Both the position numbers and the translations under genes were made by a program. This document shows positions 1 through 11,549 of a stretch of DNA of 64,000 nucleotides, piece after piece. The DNA is from Cryptocoryne crispatula var. balansae (lineage: Eukaryota; Streptophyta; Magnoliopsida; Alismatales; Araceae), in assembly GCA_036172225.1 (NCBI GenBank), contig CM069924.1, positions 4,960,001-5,024,000 on the forward strand. The letters run 5' to 3'. The notes under the pieces were generated by a model. That model saw nothing but the letters and a program-made list of their open reading frames with translations. It searched no databases and was not told the DNA's origin. The first letter of the stretch is position 1. Each line of letters starts with the position of its first letter.

Positions 1-1444
1 TAGACATAGTTGATCGAAAGCTTACCTTATGGCCCAATGAGTCAGAACATTGCGAGAGCCAATTTACATCAACAAGACTTGTCCACACTAGCTGACTACC
101 ATGAAGCAGATTAATGGGCTAATCAAGGTCGCTTATGAGGCCAATCCTGAGCTTGTTGTGGAGTATAAACTAAAATGTGCCCCGGAGATCAAAACTAACA
201 AAGCCGTCAAGATTGAGTTGATTGAGCAGCTTACCAAGCTACTGACTGTGTTGATGATCGAACAATGGCATCTTACTGAGGCTGAGGCTAACAGAGTTAT
301 TGTCACCGAGCTGACTACGCAAATCATAGAGTTACTGATGGAGCTAACTGTCAAGACTGTGACCGAGGCACTGGCTCTTGAGGATCCGCCCAGGGATACC
401 CTGGCAAAGTACCCAGTCCTAGAGCTTGACAGTTGCTACGACACCATCTGTGGTCACTTCAAAGTTTGCGGATCATGCTTCTACATCATCATATCGGTCG
501 TGTCATAGCCATCTCCAATACCGATCTTGACTATAGACAACACTATAAAACTCAATGACAAACCTTTTGCAACTGAGAGAGAATGATGAATAACAGATCG
601 GATCCGAGGGATATGAAGGTCCGGGATGTCTATATTCAAGTTTTCAAAAGACGTCACATTTTTATTTTCTTGTTTAGTACTATCATAGTTAATTCCCTCA
701 TTTATTTTAATATTTAGAGCTACTTTTAAGTTACCATGTGTACATTTCAGTTCTTTAGAGGCTTGTTTGTAATTAGATTTTTGAGGTCCTTGTTGTAAAA
801 ATAACTCTATATAACAGCTCACGCTCCTAGCATAAATGCAAAAATGAGTTAGAATTTTTGGAATGGGCTTGTGTCCTTCGCAGGTAGCTCCTTTGATCCT
901 TGAGATAGCCCAGTTCCCCTTCCTCCTCTAGCATTGGCTAGCATCCATTCACCCCTAACATAGGCCGACTATAATGAACTTTCCTCCCTCTCCTCCCTTC
1001 CGACCTCCGTGCCATTTTCCTTTCACCCTTCTCCTTCCCCTTCCGAGTCCTATAAAATCGACGTACATCGTCCCTCACTTCTACATCGACATCCCTGCCT
1101 TCACCATCGACTCCTTGTCGATCTACCAGAACCTAGCACCTCTCGCCATTTTTGGAATCCCATCATCCTCCCTCGACCCTACCACCTTCGTCAGAGCATC
1201 CCAGAGCACTCAATCTCCTCCAACAACCACAACACCTCTTCCCTGGATCCCCGCTCCTCCTTCACCTTCTTCTTCCCTGCAACTATATCCATCTCTCTAT
1301 TCTAGCTTCATCAGGTAGTCATGGGACGGTGATGACGAAGGAGAAGAAAGAGAAGTTGACAAAGAAGATAGAGCTACCAGTTCCGTTGGAGCCCTCTGTT
1401 GCAACACTTATCGCCGCCACTGGCCTAACAAGGTGACCTTGCCC
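1..1444. other. No recognisable gene; unclassified DNA
   Basis: Nothing here matches a protein family I know. A pyrimidine-rich stretch at about 905-1320 gives overlapping proline/serine-rich reading frames in all three forward frames, which is what low-complexity C/T-rich DNA produces. The one slightly unusual open frame (101-508) is listed separately. The stretch ends at the probable left end of hAT element J. Confidence 0.5.
101..508 (+). CDS. Unrecognised 135-codon open frame
   Basis: The frame has an ATG at 101 and a stop at 506-508. The first two thirds are rich in Glu, Leu, Ile, Thr and Val and look helical (for example LTTQIIELLMELTVKTVTEA); the last 30 residues are Cys-rich and unrelated in style. 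I recognise no family, domain or motif. There is no promoter, intron pattern or neighbour that argues for a real gene. It may be an exon or a retroelement gag-like remnant, but nothing shows this. An open frame of this length can arise by chance in DNA of this composition. Confidence 0.15.
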   Translation: MKQINGLIKVAYEANPELVVEYKLKCAPEIKTNKAVKIELIEQLTKLLTVLMIEQWHLTEAEANRVIVTELTTQIIELLMELTVKTVTEALALEDPPRDTLAKYPVLELDSCYDTICGHFKVCGSCFYIIISVVS

Positions 1445-1859
1445 CTTACGGACATAGATTGCAAATCGACTAATCCGGATCAGAATCAGTTGATTCTTGA
1501 ATTGGATCAGTCATTGTCGATCTGATTCTCGGCCAGACTACCAATTAAAAATCAATTCCTATAGAAATCAGTTTGGATCATAAGAATCGGCCGAGGATCA
1601 ACCGATTTTTAAGAATCAGATCGAGAATCAACCTATTCTCTAAAAGTTCGTAAATTCGGCCCAATTCCAAACCCGATTCCGGGGAGAATCAACCCCTCCC
1701 CACCCCGATTCCCACCCCTCTTGGGTGATTCTATAGACCCCACTTCCCCCTCCAACGATCCCTCCGACGGCCCCCTCTTGCATCCCTCCAACAAACTTTA
1801 TTTCCCCCGTATATGAGGTATATTACCTTTTCCTACTCCCCTCCTCTCCTACCTCAGCT

Positions 1860-2220
1860 CTTCAAGGTGGGATGTGCCCCCATTTGCAAGGTTTCCCTCC
1901 CCCCCCCAACGAGAAGGGTTGTCACACCAAGGGGTGAGGGTGAGAGTGAGGGGGAGCCAGGAGGGGTGTGGTCCTCCCACCTCCTAAGTAGTCACCCAAA
2001 GGGGTGACTGCAATCAATCACCCTATGGTCACCCGAACAGGTGGGGATGAGGAGGGGTGTTGGGGTGCCGGAGGGGATGGGAGGACCCCTGAATAGTCAC
2101 CCGAAGCGGTAGAAAGTGAGGGGGTGACAGGGAGCCAGAAGGGGTGGGAGGGTGGGAGGAGTCCTCCCATTCGGGTGAGGGGGGAGTGAGGGGGTGAGGG
2201 GAAGCCGAGGGGTTGGGAGG
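1860..2220. repeat. TCACCC / GGGTGA array in element J
   Basis: Between the left subterminal array of J and its transposase lies a G-rich stretch that repeats TCACCCNAANGGGTGA-like self-complementary words and GAGGGGGTGAGGGG runs. The same kind of word occupies the same relative place in D (47860-48110) and, weakly, in K (43130-43310). It is probably part of the element's promoter or transposase-binding region; that role is inference. Confidence 0.5.
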
Positions 2221-2331
2221 AGTCTTCTATATGTTTTTTATTCTGATCTAATTTTTTCTCTGTGTAGAAAAAAATTGGACGAGGAGTAACATGCCATTAC
2301 ATATAAGGACATTAGATGGTAACACAGGCAA

Positions 2332-5300
2332 ATGTTAGATGTGGACAATAAGCAAGTTAAATGTAAATGGTGCAAGAAAGAGATGAATGAAGGTGTCTAT
2401 TATCTTAAACAACACACAGGTAGAGTGGGTGGAAACGTGAAAAATTGTGACAAGAAATCGGCAAAGCTTCGAGAAGAAATGAGGATATACTTAACCAGTC
2501 AAGCATCACAAAAGGAGATCCGAATTAGACAAAGACAGGAATTGCACAATGAGTTACTCGGGCGGCGAGACACTAATCCCATGAAAGAATGTAGGAAAAA
2601 AGGAAAGTTAGCCGCACAGATTGAGGTGCCTTATTCAAATTCCAATGATAAAAAGGCACATATGATAAGAGCTACGCATGTAAGTAGGGCTCAAGCCTGC
2701 GAACATAAGAAAAGAAGAATGAGGGTCAGAGGATCTACCGCAAGACGGCTCGAATGTGGATATGTCCACTCGCCCTACACCTCAAGTGGGACGAGAGAGC
2801 AAGTTATATTAGTCGCAATCAGTTCAGATGTTGATGGACACTGGCACGTATAGGCAGAGTTGAATGATGGGGTCAAAATACATGTATAGACATGTATGGC
2901 ATGCTATTGGAGAGGTTGAATTGGGATTAAAAGTTCTGACTTTGAAATATATCTATGAAGGTGGGTTAGATGATGAGGTCAATGAGTTAGCCAAGTAGAT
3001 GGATGAGTTCAAGACAATACGTAATGAGAGGTGTTGCAATATAATGTGCGATGGATGAACCGAAATCATCAGGAGATCAATGATAAATTTTCTCATTCAC
3101 TGTTACGAAGGCACTTACTTTTTGAAATCTGTTGATGCATCTAGTTAAATTAAGAATACAGACTACTTATTTAGTAATGAACGATATTGTCGAGAAAATA
3201 GGCGAAGATAACATTGTTCAGTTTGTCACTGACAATGAAACTTCTTATAAGACTAGAGAGAAGAAACTTAGGAAGGCCAAACCACACTAGTTTTAGATGC
3301 TCTATGTTGCACATTCCATTGATTTGATATTGGAGGACATTGGGAAGAAGGCATATGTCAAAACCTTACTGAGAGAAGGGATCTAGTGCAACCTAGTCCA
3401 ACAAAATTTGTCATGCATTTTCTTGCTTTAAAAAGTCTGATGAGATATCGGCATGACTTGAAGAGATTCATACTTTCAACACCATACATCAATTATATGG
3501 CTGACCTTCATGGCAGAATAGACCAGTTTGATGTATTGGCAAAGATGGAGCACTTTATTGATGACAATTGGAAATGGAAAAGAGTACAGTATTACTTATT
3601 TGTAATAGAACTCTTGGTACCTGTGTTGAGATTAGTAGATTTAAATGAAAAAATCATATTTGGTACTTATGTGATGCATTGGACAAAGCCAAGTTGAAAA
3701 TCAAAAAGAAACATTCAAAGAGTTACAAAAAATAGTAAAAAATAATTGATAACAAATAGAATAAGACACTCCACCACGACATCCATGTTACAGTATTTGT
3801 TTTTTATGTTAAATGTCATACATTTCATACTAGAATGTTTGAAAAATGTCATGAATGGTTGTCTTCTCATCTCTTAAAATATATCCTAAACTCAAAAATA
3901 CCATGGTGGGCAAGTATTCAATAACTCAGAGATTGTACAAGGCACGTTGTCAGTAATATAACATTTAGCTAAGACTCTACAAGACCAAACAGAAGCTAAA
4001 ATTGAAGTGAGTGATTGCTTAATGACATAAGAGTTAGTAAGTTTTGAAGACTAACATCATTAATTTATATTTTATACGTATTTCAGATGACACAATATAA
4101 ACATAGAATTGGAGTCTACGGAGATCCTGAATCACGATATTCATAAGATAAGGATTCTCTTGATATGTTACAAAACATTTAAGTTATGTTAATTGTTTTT
4201 TAATGTCATTACACACTAAGTTTACTATCTGTCTTTTTTGCAATTGTGTGGTGGATCCAAGTATTCAACAAAAGTGGACGAAATCCACTTGTCGCTATTG
4301 TTGTACAAGTGTTGAGTTAAAGCATCAGTTCATCCTAGTGTGAGAGAAACTTAAGCACTTTCAACTTGATACACACCAAAAAAAAACAAATTGAAGAGTG
4401 GAAGATTAGACAAACTGGTGTTTTGTCGTTACAAAACGTGACTAAGAATGAAGAACATCAAAAACCACAAAAGAACTTTTGAGAAAAGATTTGCAGTGGT
4501 CCTTATGAGTAGAGACAAATGCAAGTGGTTAGGGCCTATCATAGGGAGCTATTGACTTAGAATACCTCTTCCAATAAAAGCATTCACTTTCAACATAAAT
4601 GAAGAATAAAGATGCCTCACCAACTTTAGAGTTTGACCCCAATGATCGAGCATGGCCTAAAAAAGAGCTTGACAGCATAGTAGGTGAGAACAATGATGAA
4701 CAAATGCAAGAACAAAAATGTACTCAGGTTCCCTATACAGCACTAGTCCAACAAGACCCACCTCACACCATAGCTTCAGAGCCAGCTCTAGACACTGTTT
4801 TCAAGGCGTCGCCTAGGCGACAAGGCGCCCCCAGAGGGGGCAAGGCGATGGGCGCCTAGGCGCCCATTGCCTTAAATAACTATTTTACTTATTTTAATAA
4901 TAAATAATGCTAATTAAGTGTCAATATCATATAATTAAGTTGTTTTAGAGTAAAAACAACTAGTTTTAATGGTTAATTTGACTATAAATTAACATTTTGA
5001 TGAATAATAGCTAGGGTTAAATGATTTTTTAAGTGTTTACTAATAGATGATATAATTTAAATAGTAATTTTAACAAATTTGTCAAGTTATTTAGTCTATG
5101 TAACTATGCAATTCCCACATTATTGATTGATTTGCATGGTGTCAAAGTTATTTTGCATCATTTTTTACATATATCTTTATTATTTTATCTATTTTACTAT
5201 ATAAAATAAGGCGTCGCCTAACGCCTTGCCTTATCGCCAAGGCGCCAAGGTGGTACTATGTCGCCTTGATCGCCTTGGCCGCCTTAACAACTATGGCTCT

Positions 5301-5938
5301 AGAGCCTCGAGCCACAGCTCCAAGTCTTTCTACTGTCTAAAAGAGTACACAAGAAAGATAGATTTGAAAGATTCAAATTCTTGAAGAATGTGTACCAATA
5401 CAATATTAGACGGGGTACACAAGAAGAGGAAACTAGTCATCAACCAAAAACCTATGAGTCCCGGAGACAATACCCAGGCACCCTCCTCAAATGATGAGGA
5501 GGAAGACTAGAGTTCATTCCACCAACACAAAATTAAAATCAAAATGATTCAGGTGGAGGAGGAGGTGGAAAAAAAGGAGAAGGTGGTTCAGGATCCAACA
5601 GTGCATACAAGAGTGAAGTAGAGCCTGATGAATTGGGTCAGCGCCAATATTCAAATGAAAGAAGTCAACGCTAAAATTAAATGAGATTCTTTGATGAGCA
5701 CGTGACGGCACAATATCCAAAACCCACTTCAAACTTTGAGCCATATTATCCATCCTCACCTCCACCTACAACATCAGGCAATGAATATGATTTTAATCAG
5801 ATGGTCAAGTCAATATTTTTATATGGGTATGGGCCTATCATGACTAACCAATCTCAATGGAGTAGAGCATTCAAGAAAATCAAGATAATGAAGACCATGA
5901 GGGCCAATACCACATATGGTGGTGATGGGAAGGTATAA
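2332..5938 (+). pseudogene. hAT transposase remnant of element J
   Basis: The region reads as a plant BED/DUF659/hAT transposase with many stops and frameshifts. A BED zinc finger lies at 2340-2480 (VKCKWCKK...YYLKQHTG...NVKNCDK). DUF659-like catalytic-fold pieces are seen at 3075-3145 (NFLIHCYEGTYFLKSVDAS) and 3195-3350 (IVQFVTDNETSYKT, HSIDLILEDI). Later pieces are at 3410-3690 and around 4085-4380. The C-terminal tail includes LEFDPNDRAWPKKELDSIV at about 4625-4680 and a final YGYGPIMTN piece near 5820-5850, both shared with element D. G1 interrupts the tail. No functional protein can be made from this copy. It is closest to D and probably an older member of the same subfamily. Confidence 0.75.
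4793..5295. mobile_element. Non-autonomous hAT-like element G1
   Basis: This 503-bp element is flanked by a perfect 8-bp duplication GCTCTAGA (4785-4792 and 5296-5303). The terminal inverted repeat (TIR) is CACTGTTTTCAAGGCG on the left and CGCCTTAACAACTATG on the right. Both ends carry CGCCTAGGCG / AAGGCG subterminal words and the middle is AT-rich, with no coding capacity. The same ends and architecture occur in G2 (22533-23145). The 8-bp duplication and CA...TG ends fit the hAT superfamily. It is inserted in the transposase remnant of J and is therefore younger than J. Confidence 0.9.
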
Positions 5939-6270
5939 TTTTTTCATATGAATTGTACAATTTTCAACATATATTGGAATTCATATTGGTGATGTTTTTA
6001 TCAACATGTTGTAAGTTATAATGTGTAATAGAAAGTGATAGTCACATGAATGTTATACGTTACTTTTAACTTTTTATATTTTTTTCAAGGTGCTCTCGTA
6101 TTTTTGGAGATTTATCATGATTTTTATGATTTTTTAAATAAAAAATAAAAAATTACCACCCTTGATTGGATCAATAATTCTCTTGGAGAATCGGTTCAGA
6201 TCATCCGATCTGATTCGAATTGGATCAAACCTGACTGATCCGACAACTAATTTCAATCCATTTTTCTATG

Positions 6271-7010
6271 CTTCTGGGCATCATTGGCTTCACCACCCCG
6301 TGCCCGCTTTCTGTTGTCCAGATGCACGAAGGTTGACAGCCATGATCGCCTTGTTGCGGAGTGCCAATGGGAGTGCTCTCTATTGCTTTGTGCCCAGTGC
6401 AGCTACAACCATGTAGCCCACTCATGTGACCAAGCCCGCGACTGCCTTCGGTTCCTGCTGTCAAACCCAGCCACAAATGCCAATCGGGTTCCCTAGGTCT
6501 CTCAATCAAGGATTGTAAGAGACCACCACACTACCCCCTCGTCTATGCGCGGCCTCATACTTCGCCACTCCCCCTCATCTCCAAAAGCCTCCAAGAGGCC
6601 GCCACAATACTCTGGGGTCGTCCCTACATGCTCATGTGCAACGTCGGACGGCAATAGACCCCACCGGGTGATGCCACCTCACACACACTTCTGGGCGCCT
6701 CCACGACCCCCGCCCATTGGGGGCCTCTTCTTCACACAGATGGGGCCGCCCACACCTACCACGACCCACGGCGAAGCTGCACCAAATGCAACCACGATCC
6801 CCAAGAAGGATCGCCATCATGCACTCACACACGTCATATTTGGGCAGCCATGAACCCAGCAGGGGTTCACTTCATTCGTCCACGGGGCCACCACGATTGC
6901 CCCCAGCGGGGGTCAGTCTTCACCCAAGCGCCACCAGCGATCACCACGATCCCCCTGGCAGGATCCTCCTCAAACAGGTTCACGCATGGGTGGGTTCATT
7001 AAACACCGGT
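6271..7010. other. GC-rich DNA without a recognisable gene
   Basis: Overlapping open frames on both strands come from base composition (CCACGACCC and CACC-rich runs), not from a recognisable protein. It leads into the GGTTCA-rich array at 7011-7270. A similar GC-rich-then-GGTTC order recurs at 9480-10690, so the two may be copies of one repeat, but the similarity is weak by eye. Confidence 0.4.
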
Positions 7011-7270
7011 CCGGCCCAGACAGCCCAACCAGGCTGGATCGGTGCTCCTGGATCCAGTTCAAGGCTTAAACTGGGTGGTTCAGCACTTATTGGCCCGGTT
7101 CAGACCGGTTCAAAGCTGGTTCAGAACGGTTCAGGTTGATTCAGCCTATGTCAGGCCCGACTCAGTGGGTTTCAAGGCCAGTTCAGTGGCCTTTCAGCAT
7201 GGTTCAGCTCAATTCAAGCTTGATCAGTCCATTTGGGGCCCAATCAGAGTTATCTCAGTACCTCTTTAAT
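7011..7270. repeat. Degenerate GGTTCA-word array
   Basis: About 260 bp in which GGTTCA, GGTTCAGACC and related words recur every 10-20 bp, with partial palindromes of the GAACCGGTTC type. It has the same character as the array at 10370-10690. The word spacing is irregular, so it is not a simple satellite. It may be the subterminal array of a DNA transposon or part of an LTR; I could not find paired ends or a target-site duplication. Confidence 0.5.
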
Positions 7271-8400
7271 CTATTTGGGACCGCTGGGGTATCTGGATGG
7301 CAGCGTCCCCGCTCCTGTCATGCATCTGAAGGCCTTGTTGATTCCCACCAAATGGATTTTTCCTTAACGAAAACTGTGAAGGTGCTTATGTAACATCATC
7401 CGGGCATGTGATTCCAAAAGTGTAAAGTTCAACATAAAGCAACCGTGTCTGTATAAGCTGGTTCCGCATCTCAGGCATTTGATTCCAGTATCCTCCGCTG
7501 AAATAAAGCAAATCCATAGTTCTAACCCTCTTTCCTACTTCACATCTTGCATTTTTCCTTTCTCAAAATGATTAAACTCATGAGATTTGAAGGTTTAGGC
7601 CTCATTTCTCACTTTCATTTCTTGCTTTGCTACTAGCTTTCATTTTTCATCTTGGTAAGCATGAGCAAACCAATAAGAATATACACTGTTAAATCTTCTC
7701 TGGATCTTCGCTCTAATGTTTATTCTTTCACATGCAGGCATTTAACTTGCAGTACAGGTGAATGTTTAACTTGCAGGCATTTAACTGCATTGATGCGGGA
7801 CGGGACCGGGGGTCCCACGAATCTTAATGACCGAGATCCAACAGTAATAAGCCCAGCCAACAGTAAAACAGGCAATCCGAGGCCAACAGATTATCTTGTA
7901 ATACACCAATATGCTGACATCCAACGGAATATGCAATTTATCATCGTGACAGTGTCAACAGGGACAGGGAGGATATCTCAATAGCACACAGTCCTCATGA
8001 AAATGATAAGCATATCAACAGACAGGACAGCAGTAGATGAAAGGGACATTGGCTCAAATTATTATCATCACAGCCATAATGGAATCAGTGAAACCAGTTA
8101 TATCAACAAATATAATTCAAGAGTCCTCCCAATTAACAATACCGGCAACTATTTAAAGCTACCAAGCTATGTTTACTTGGTCCCATCATCACTTTCCCAT
8201 TCAGAAATGTAGGCAAAGTATGAAAGATGCCATTTACTGTAGGCTCCAATCAATCAAAATATTTGTAAAAAATCAGAATAATATTCAAACGGAAATCAAG
8301 TCATCATCTCGGACTCAGCAATAACAAGAATAGCCAATCATCTCAATACTGGAAGTGGACCAGTTAATGAATGCACAGCATCTCAAAAAAAATGAACAGC
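7271..8400. other. Unassigned DNA, possible intron or UTR on the minus strand
   Basis: There is no recognisable protein. A small imperfect repeat occurs at about 7735-7795, where GCAGGCATTTAAC is repeated. The base composition and lack of palindromic arrays look more like host intron or UTR sequence than the transposons around it. If the 5' UTR-like segment at 8900-9260 is real, this lies downstream of it in the same transcript. Confidence 0.3.
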
Positions 8401-8409
8401 TAGATAGCT

Positions 8410-8592
8410 TCACAGAACAACCACAGCCAGAACCAAATTGACTGGAGAGGACCAGTCTTGTATATGTTCCATCTCATGTATAGCAATCAGATGAAGAAAA
8501 TTAATGTAAGCTTCTTCAATCTTTAGAAATATAATCCAAAAGAAATACCGAACTGCAGAGGCTACCAACGGAACAGTAAATCCGGGCAACAC
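8410..8592 (-). CDS. Short hydrophobic open frame, unrecognised
   Basis: This 60-codon frame encodes a hydrophobic segment (FTVPLVASAVRYFFWIIFLK), then an acidic or mixed tail ending in a second hydrophobic stretch, so one or two membrane helices are possible. The open frame extends upstream of the first ATG for about ten codons. It lies downstream of the 5' UTR-like stretch on the same strand and could be an exon. I recognise no family. It may equally be chance. Confidence 0.15.
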   Translation of the reverse strand: MLPGFTVPLVASAVRYFFWIIFLKIEEAYINFLHLIAIHEMEHIQDWSSPVNLVLAVVVL

Positions 8593-8889
8593 TCGTATGA
8601 AGCTAGATGAACTCTCAATAGACAGTAAAACTTCAGGACGAGATTGAGGAGACAGTAATCAAGCACTCACATGACGTCCTCATCATCAATTTTACTGGTA
8701 GAAACCACATAAGGAACGTTGGCTCAGTTAGGGTTTACCATTCGGACGCCAGAAATGTTCGAACTAGAAGAAAGAAACCCTTGTCGGAGCTAAACAGACT
8801 GAATCTGAACGGATCCGGAGCCAACCGAAGCTTATAAGAAACTTCCCCTTCTGATTCGTCACCAACGAGTTCACTTCGAAGTGAAGATC

Positions 8890-9260
8890 AACATGAACCT
8901 GGTTCTCCAACTAGGAACCGACCATCCGAAGCCGTAGGAGGAAGATATTAGCAGGAACGTAGAGGAAGAACACCACTTCGGCAACCACGGTTGCCCTAAA
9001 CAGCAGCGGACAAAGAAGATTCCGCCAGGAGGAAGATCCGATGTCGACCGGACTGAAGAGACTTAGGAAGAAGAAGCCGGGAGGAAGAGATTCTTCCACA
9101 GAAGCTTGCCGAGATCACCGCGGGAGGAGGAGATCGAAGAGGGGAAAGCCCGCTAGGGTTACGCCGTCGCGAGGGGAGGAAGGGAAACAGCGCCGAATCG
9201 CCACCGTCAGGGAGAGAGAAGACCCGCAGGAGGGTTTAAGTGAAGAGAGGGGCAAACTTG
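8890..9260 (-). other. Possible 5' UTR or first exon of a minus-strand transcript
   Basis: Read on the minus strand, this stretch resembles a plant 5' leader. It is CT-rich at its start, contains AACCCTA-type (telo-box-like) words near 9160 and again near 8735, and then shifts to a mixed CTTC/GGCGG composition typical of leaders and first exons. Several short frames are open but none is recognisable. I cannot define a start codon. It may be the promoter-proximal end of an unrelated host gene, or a captured fragment. Confidence 0.3.
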
Positions 9261-9479
9261 TAAAAACGAAACATAACATTGCATTCGTATTCTGTGAACA
9301 CCGAAAATTTTTCAAATTAAGATTAAATCAAGTCAAATCTCCAATGAGCTATATGTGATGGGGACATATTTTGAATATTTTGGGTTTTCTTTTACTTATG
9401 TCCCTACGAGGACAAGTTTGTAAATAGAAGTCTTAGTGGGTGTTTTCTTTTAATTAGGTCTTCTCCCTCTTTAAAAAGG

Positions 9480-10369
9480 GGCACCCGATGTACATATGGA
9501 ACCAAGCGATAGTGAATTTTTGGAAGGCATTGGCCTGGTGTCCCACGTAGGGGCTCTGCCCCGGCTTCCCTTCTCTCCACCCCCCCAATGGCGATGTCCT
9601 CTTTCTGTCTCCACCCTCCGGCAGGTGGCCGTTCCCCTCCTCTCCTCCTCATCCTCTGGCCTCCGTGCCATTCTTCCCATCTCCCTTCTCGGTTCCCCTT
9701 CGACATGGAGCAGATCGCGGTTGCAGTCCGTCTACGTCCCCACCGGTAGATCTGCAATCGACGATCCCTGAAGCGACCTCGGGAGGTCCACTTCCGGATC
9801 CGACTGCGCTAGGCCTCCCCGATCAGATCCCGGACGCGGGAAGAAGAAGAAGCGAAGGGAGAAGAAGACGGTGAAGGAAGGGGAGGATCCGGCGATCCCC
9901 GGATCCCCCTCCCTCCGCGGCTCTTTTTTCCGACGGCGGACTCCGCAGCCTTTCCCCTCCGCCATCCGGTTCTCCGTCGACTGCGATGAAGCCAGCCGGG
10001 CAACGCCGCGACCATTCCCCCGTCAGCACCGCGGCTCCGTCCCCCTGCCTCCTCTGCGCTGGCGCTGGCTGTAGCTTCGTCCAGGAGACGACGACGACGA
10101 CGGCGTCGCTGCAGCACCTGGTCCACCCAAGCTGCGCGCGGGACTCGTCCGGACGACGACGCCGCGAAGACGACGAGGATCGCTCGGCCCTTTGTCGCGG
10201 CCCGCGGGGTGCTCCGCGATGGCGCCACGTGGACGACCGGCGGACGGCCATCGCGCGGCCACGCAACCTCCCCCGGCAGCGTCCAGGAAGCCGCCACGAC
10301 CCCCCCCCGGGGTACGCTCGCGCCCGCGAGCGCCGGGCGACGCGCGCGGTCGGCTCGCGCACCGCGGAC
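9480..10369. other. Very GC-rich block with overlapping open frames on both strands
   Basis: At least six frames stay open across parts of this block, in both orientations, with Arg/Pro/Ser/Ala-rich translations. That pattern reflects GC composition rather than selection on one frame. No domain is visible. The block runs directly into the GGTTC array at 10370. Confidence 0.4.
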
Positions 10370-10690
10370 CCGGCCGGTTCGCGCCCAGGCCGGCCGGCTG
10401 GCCGGTTCAACCGGGTCCAGACCCGGCCCAAGGCCGGTTCAGGCCGGTTCAGCGCCTGAACCGCCCGGTTCAGGCCGGTTCAGACCGGTTCAGGCCATCT
10501 TGAGCCGGTTTAGACCGGTTCAGCTTGGTTCGCCCCGGTCCGGACCCGGTTCGGGACTGTTTTGGACCGGTTCGGACCGGTTTGGCTCCATTTTGGGTTC
10601 TTTAGATGTTTTAGCGGCGATTAGCGCCGGTTTATTTCGCTTTCGTTCGGTTTGGCCCGGTCTAGCCGGTTTGTCCCGCATCAATATGGT
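10370..10690. repeat. CCGGTTCAG / GAACCGG array
   Basis: Dense repetition of GCCGGTTCAG and GACCGGTTC words over about 320 bp, decaying rightward into GGTTTGG-type variants. Many copies form the palindrome GAACCGGTTC. In style it resembles the palindromic subterminal arrays of the hAT elements in this window, but no paired end or 8-bp duplication was found. Confidence 0.65.
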
Positions 10691-11300
10691 TCAACTTTCA
10701 AATATACCATTTAGTTTGGTTCACTTTGGCTGCCATTTCATGGATGAAATAGCCCAAGATCAATGCTAGTTCGCCTGGCCCATCAAGGGATGATCTAAAT
10801 CCCAACTTAATGCACCCATTACACAGTTCGATAAGTTAATTATAGTGTTGAAGCAGGCCCATTACAGTGGCCTTTCCTATAGGTTATTTGGTCTCCACGG
10901 GGCAGCTTTGCCTGAAGTATCTTGGAGAAAATCTCTGCCCTGCCACCTTAATAACCAAATCCAAAGCCATCTCTTCCTATTTTGAAGGGTCGCGAGATAC
11001 CAAATAGCAAGGACTTGGCGACAAGGTTAAAAGAAAATCCCAGCATAAAAAAATGGAAAGGACAGATCGACAAGGGAAAGAAGGATGACATAATTCGGCT
11101 CTCAGAGAAATGGCAACAATCTACTGTAAGATTCATGGGAGGATTCCATGTCCGATTGGGACTCTCTGGGATGATACTGTGTCGTAATCAACCCTTGATC
11201 GGATCCCATATAAGGCAGGAGTCTTCCGAGGTCATGAATCCTATGAAGAGGGAAAGACCTCCTGGTGTGCATCGATTCCGAGTAGTCTGGGCCTCTCCGG
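10691..11300. other. Unassigned DNA
   Basis: A 129-codon open frame starts at 10982. Its first 60 residues are Lys-rich and charged, but it matches nothing I know and runs into repeat Y1. I see no RNA gene, array or transposon end here. Confidence 0.3.
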
Positions 11301-11364
11301 TTCCGCTTTGGAGTCGAATGCTAATTTCCGGGAGAGTCTCAACGGCGGAAGGGCCGTGGAGGCC

Positions 11365-11372
11365 TATATAAG
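11365..11372 (+). promoter_or_regulatory. TATA box in repeat Y1
   Basis: TATATAAG sits in a GC-rich context (GGCCTATATAAGCTTGGCC), followed about 30 bp later by purine-rich sequence, which is a good match to a plant core promoter. It would drive plus-strand transcription into the GCCGCCGGA repeat region. There is no recognisable open frame downstream, so it probably belongs to the repeat element. Confidence 0.5.
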
Positions 11373-11549
11373 CTTGGCCGAGAGCTCCGCCCGTAGGGGG
11401 GGAGAGAACAGGAGGTAAGGAAAAAGAGGGAGCCGGAAGGCTGAAGAAAAGAAGAGAGAAGAGGCAGAAGGCCGAGAGGGGGTAGAGAGAGGACCGAGTG
11501 CCTTTCCGGCTGTTGGATCTCCTTCCCGCAGCCACCATCGTCGCCGGAA

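Larger units (their letters stand above)
1453..6270 (+). mobile_element. Decayed hAT transposon J
   Basis: The left end CATAGATTGCAAATCG closely matches the left end of element E (CATGGATTGCAAAATCGG at 52788). Both ends carry many copies of GATC/AATCGG-type subterminal words (about 1463-1700 and 6165-6260). Inside is a degenerate hAT transposase reading left to right. The flanking 8-mers CTTACGGA (1445-1452) and CTTCTGGG (6271-6278) agree at only five positions, so the exact ends are uncertain. The element is old: the coding region is full of stops, and small element G1 (4793-5295) has jumped into it. Confidence 0.6.

Noticed and set aside
1445..6278. Exact 8-bp duplication for element J
   Set aside because: Only five of eight bases agree, so the ends are given as probable and the duplication is not claimed.
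9496..10769. Long overlapping Pro/Arg-rich open frames on both strands
   Set aside because: Up to six frames are open at once because of GC-rich and repeated sequence; there is no domain and no single favoured frame.
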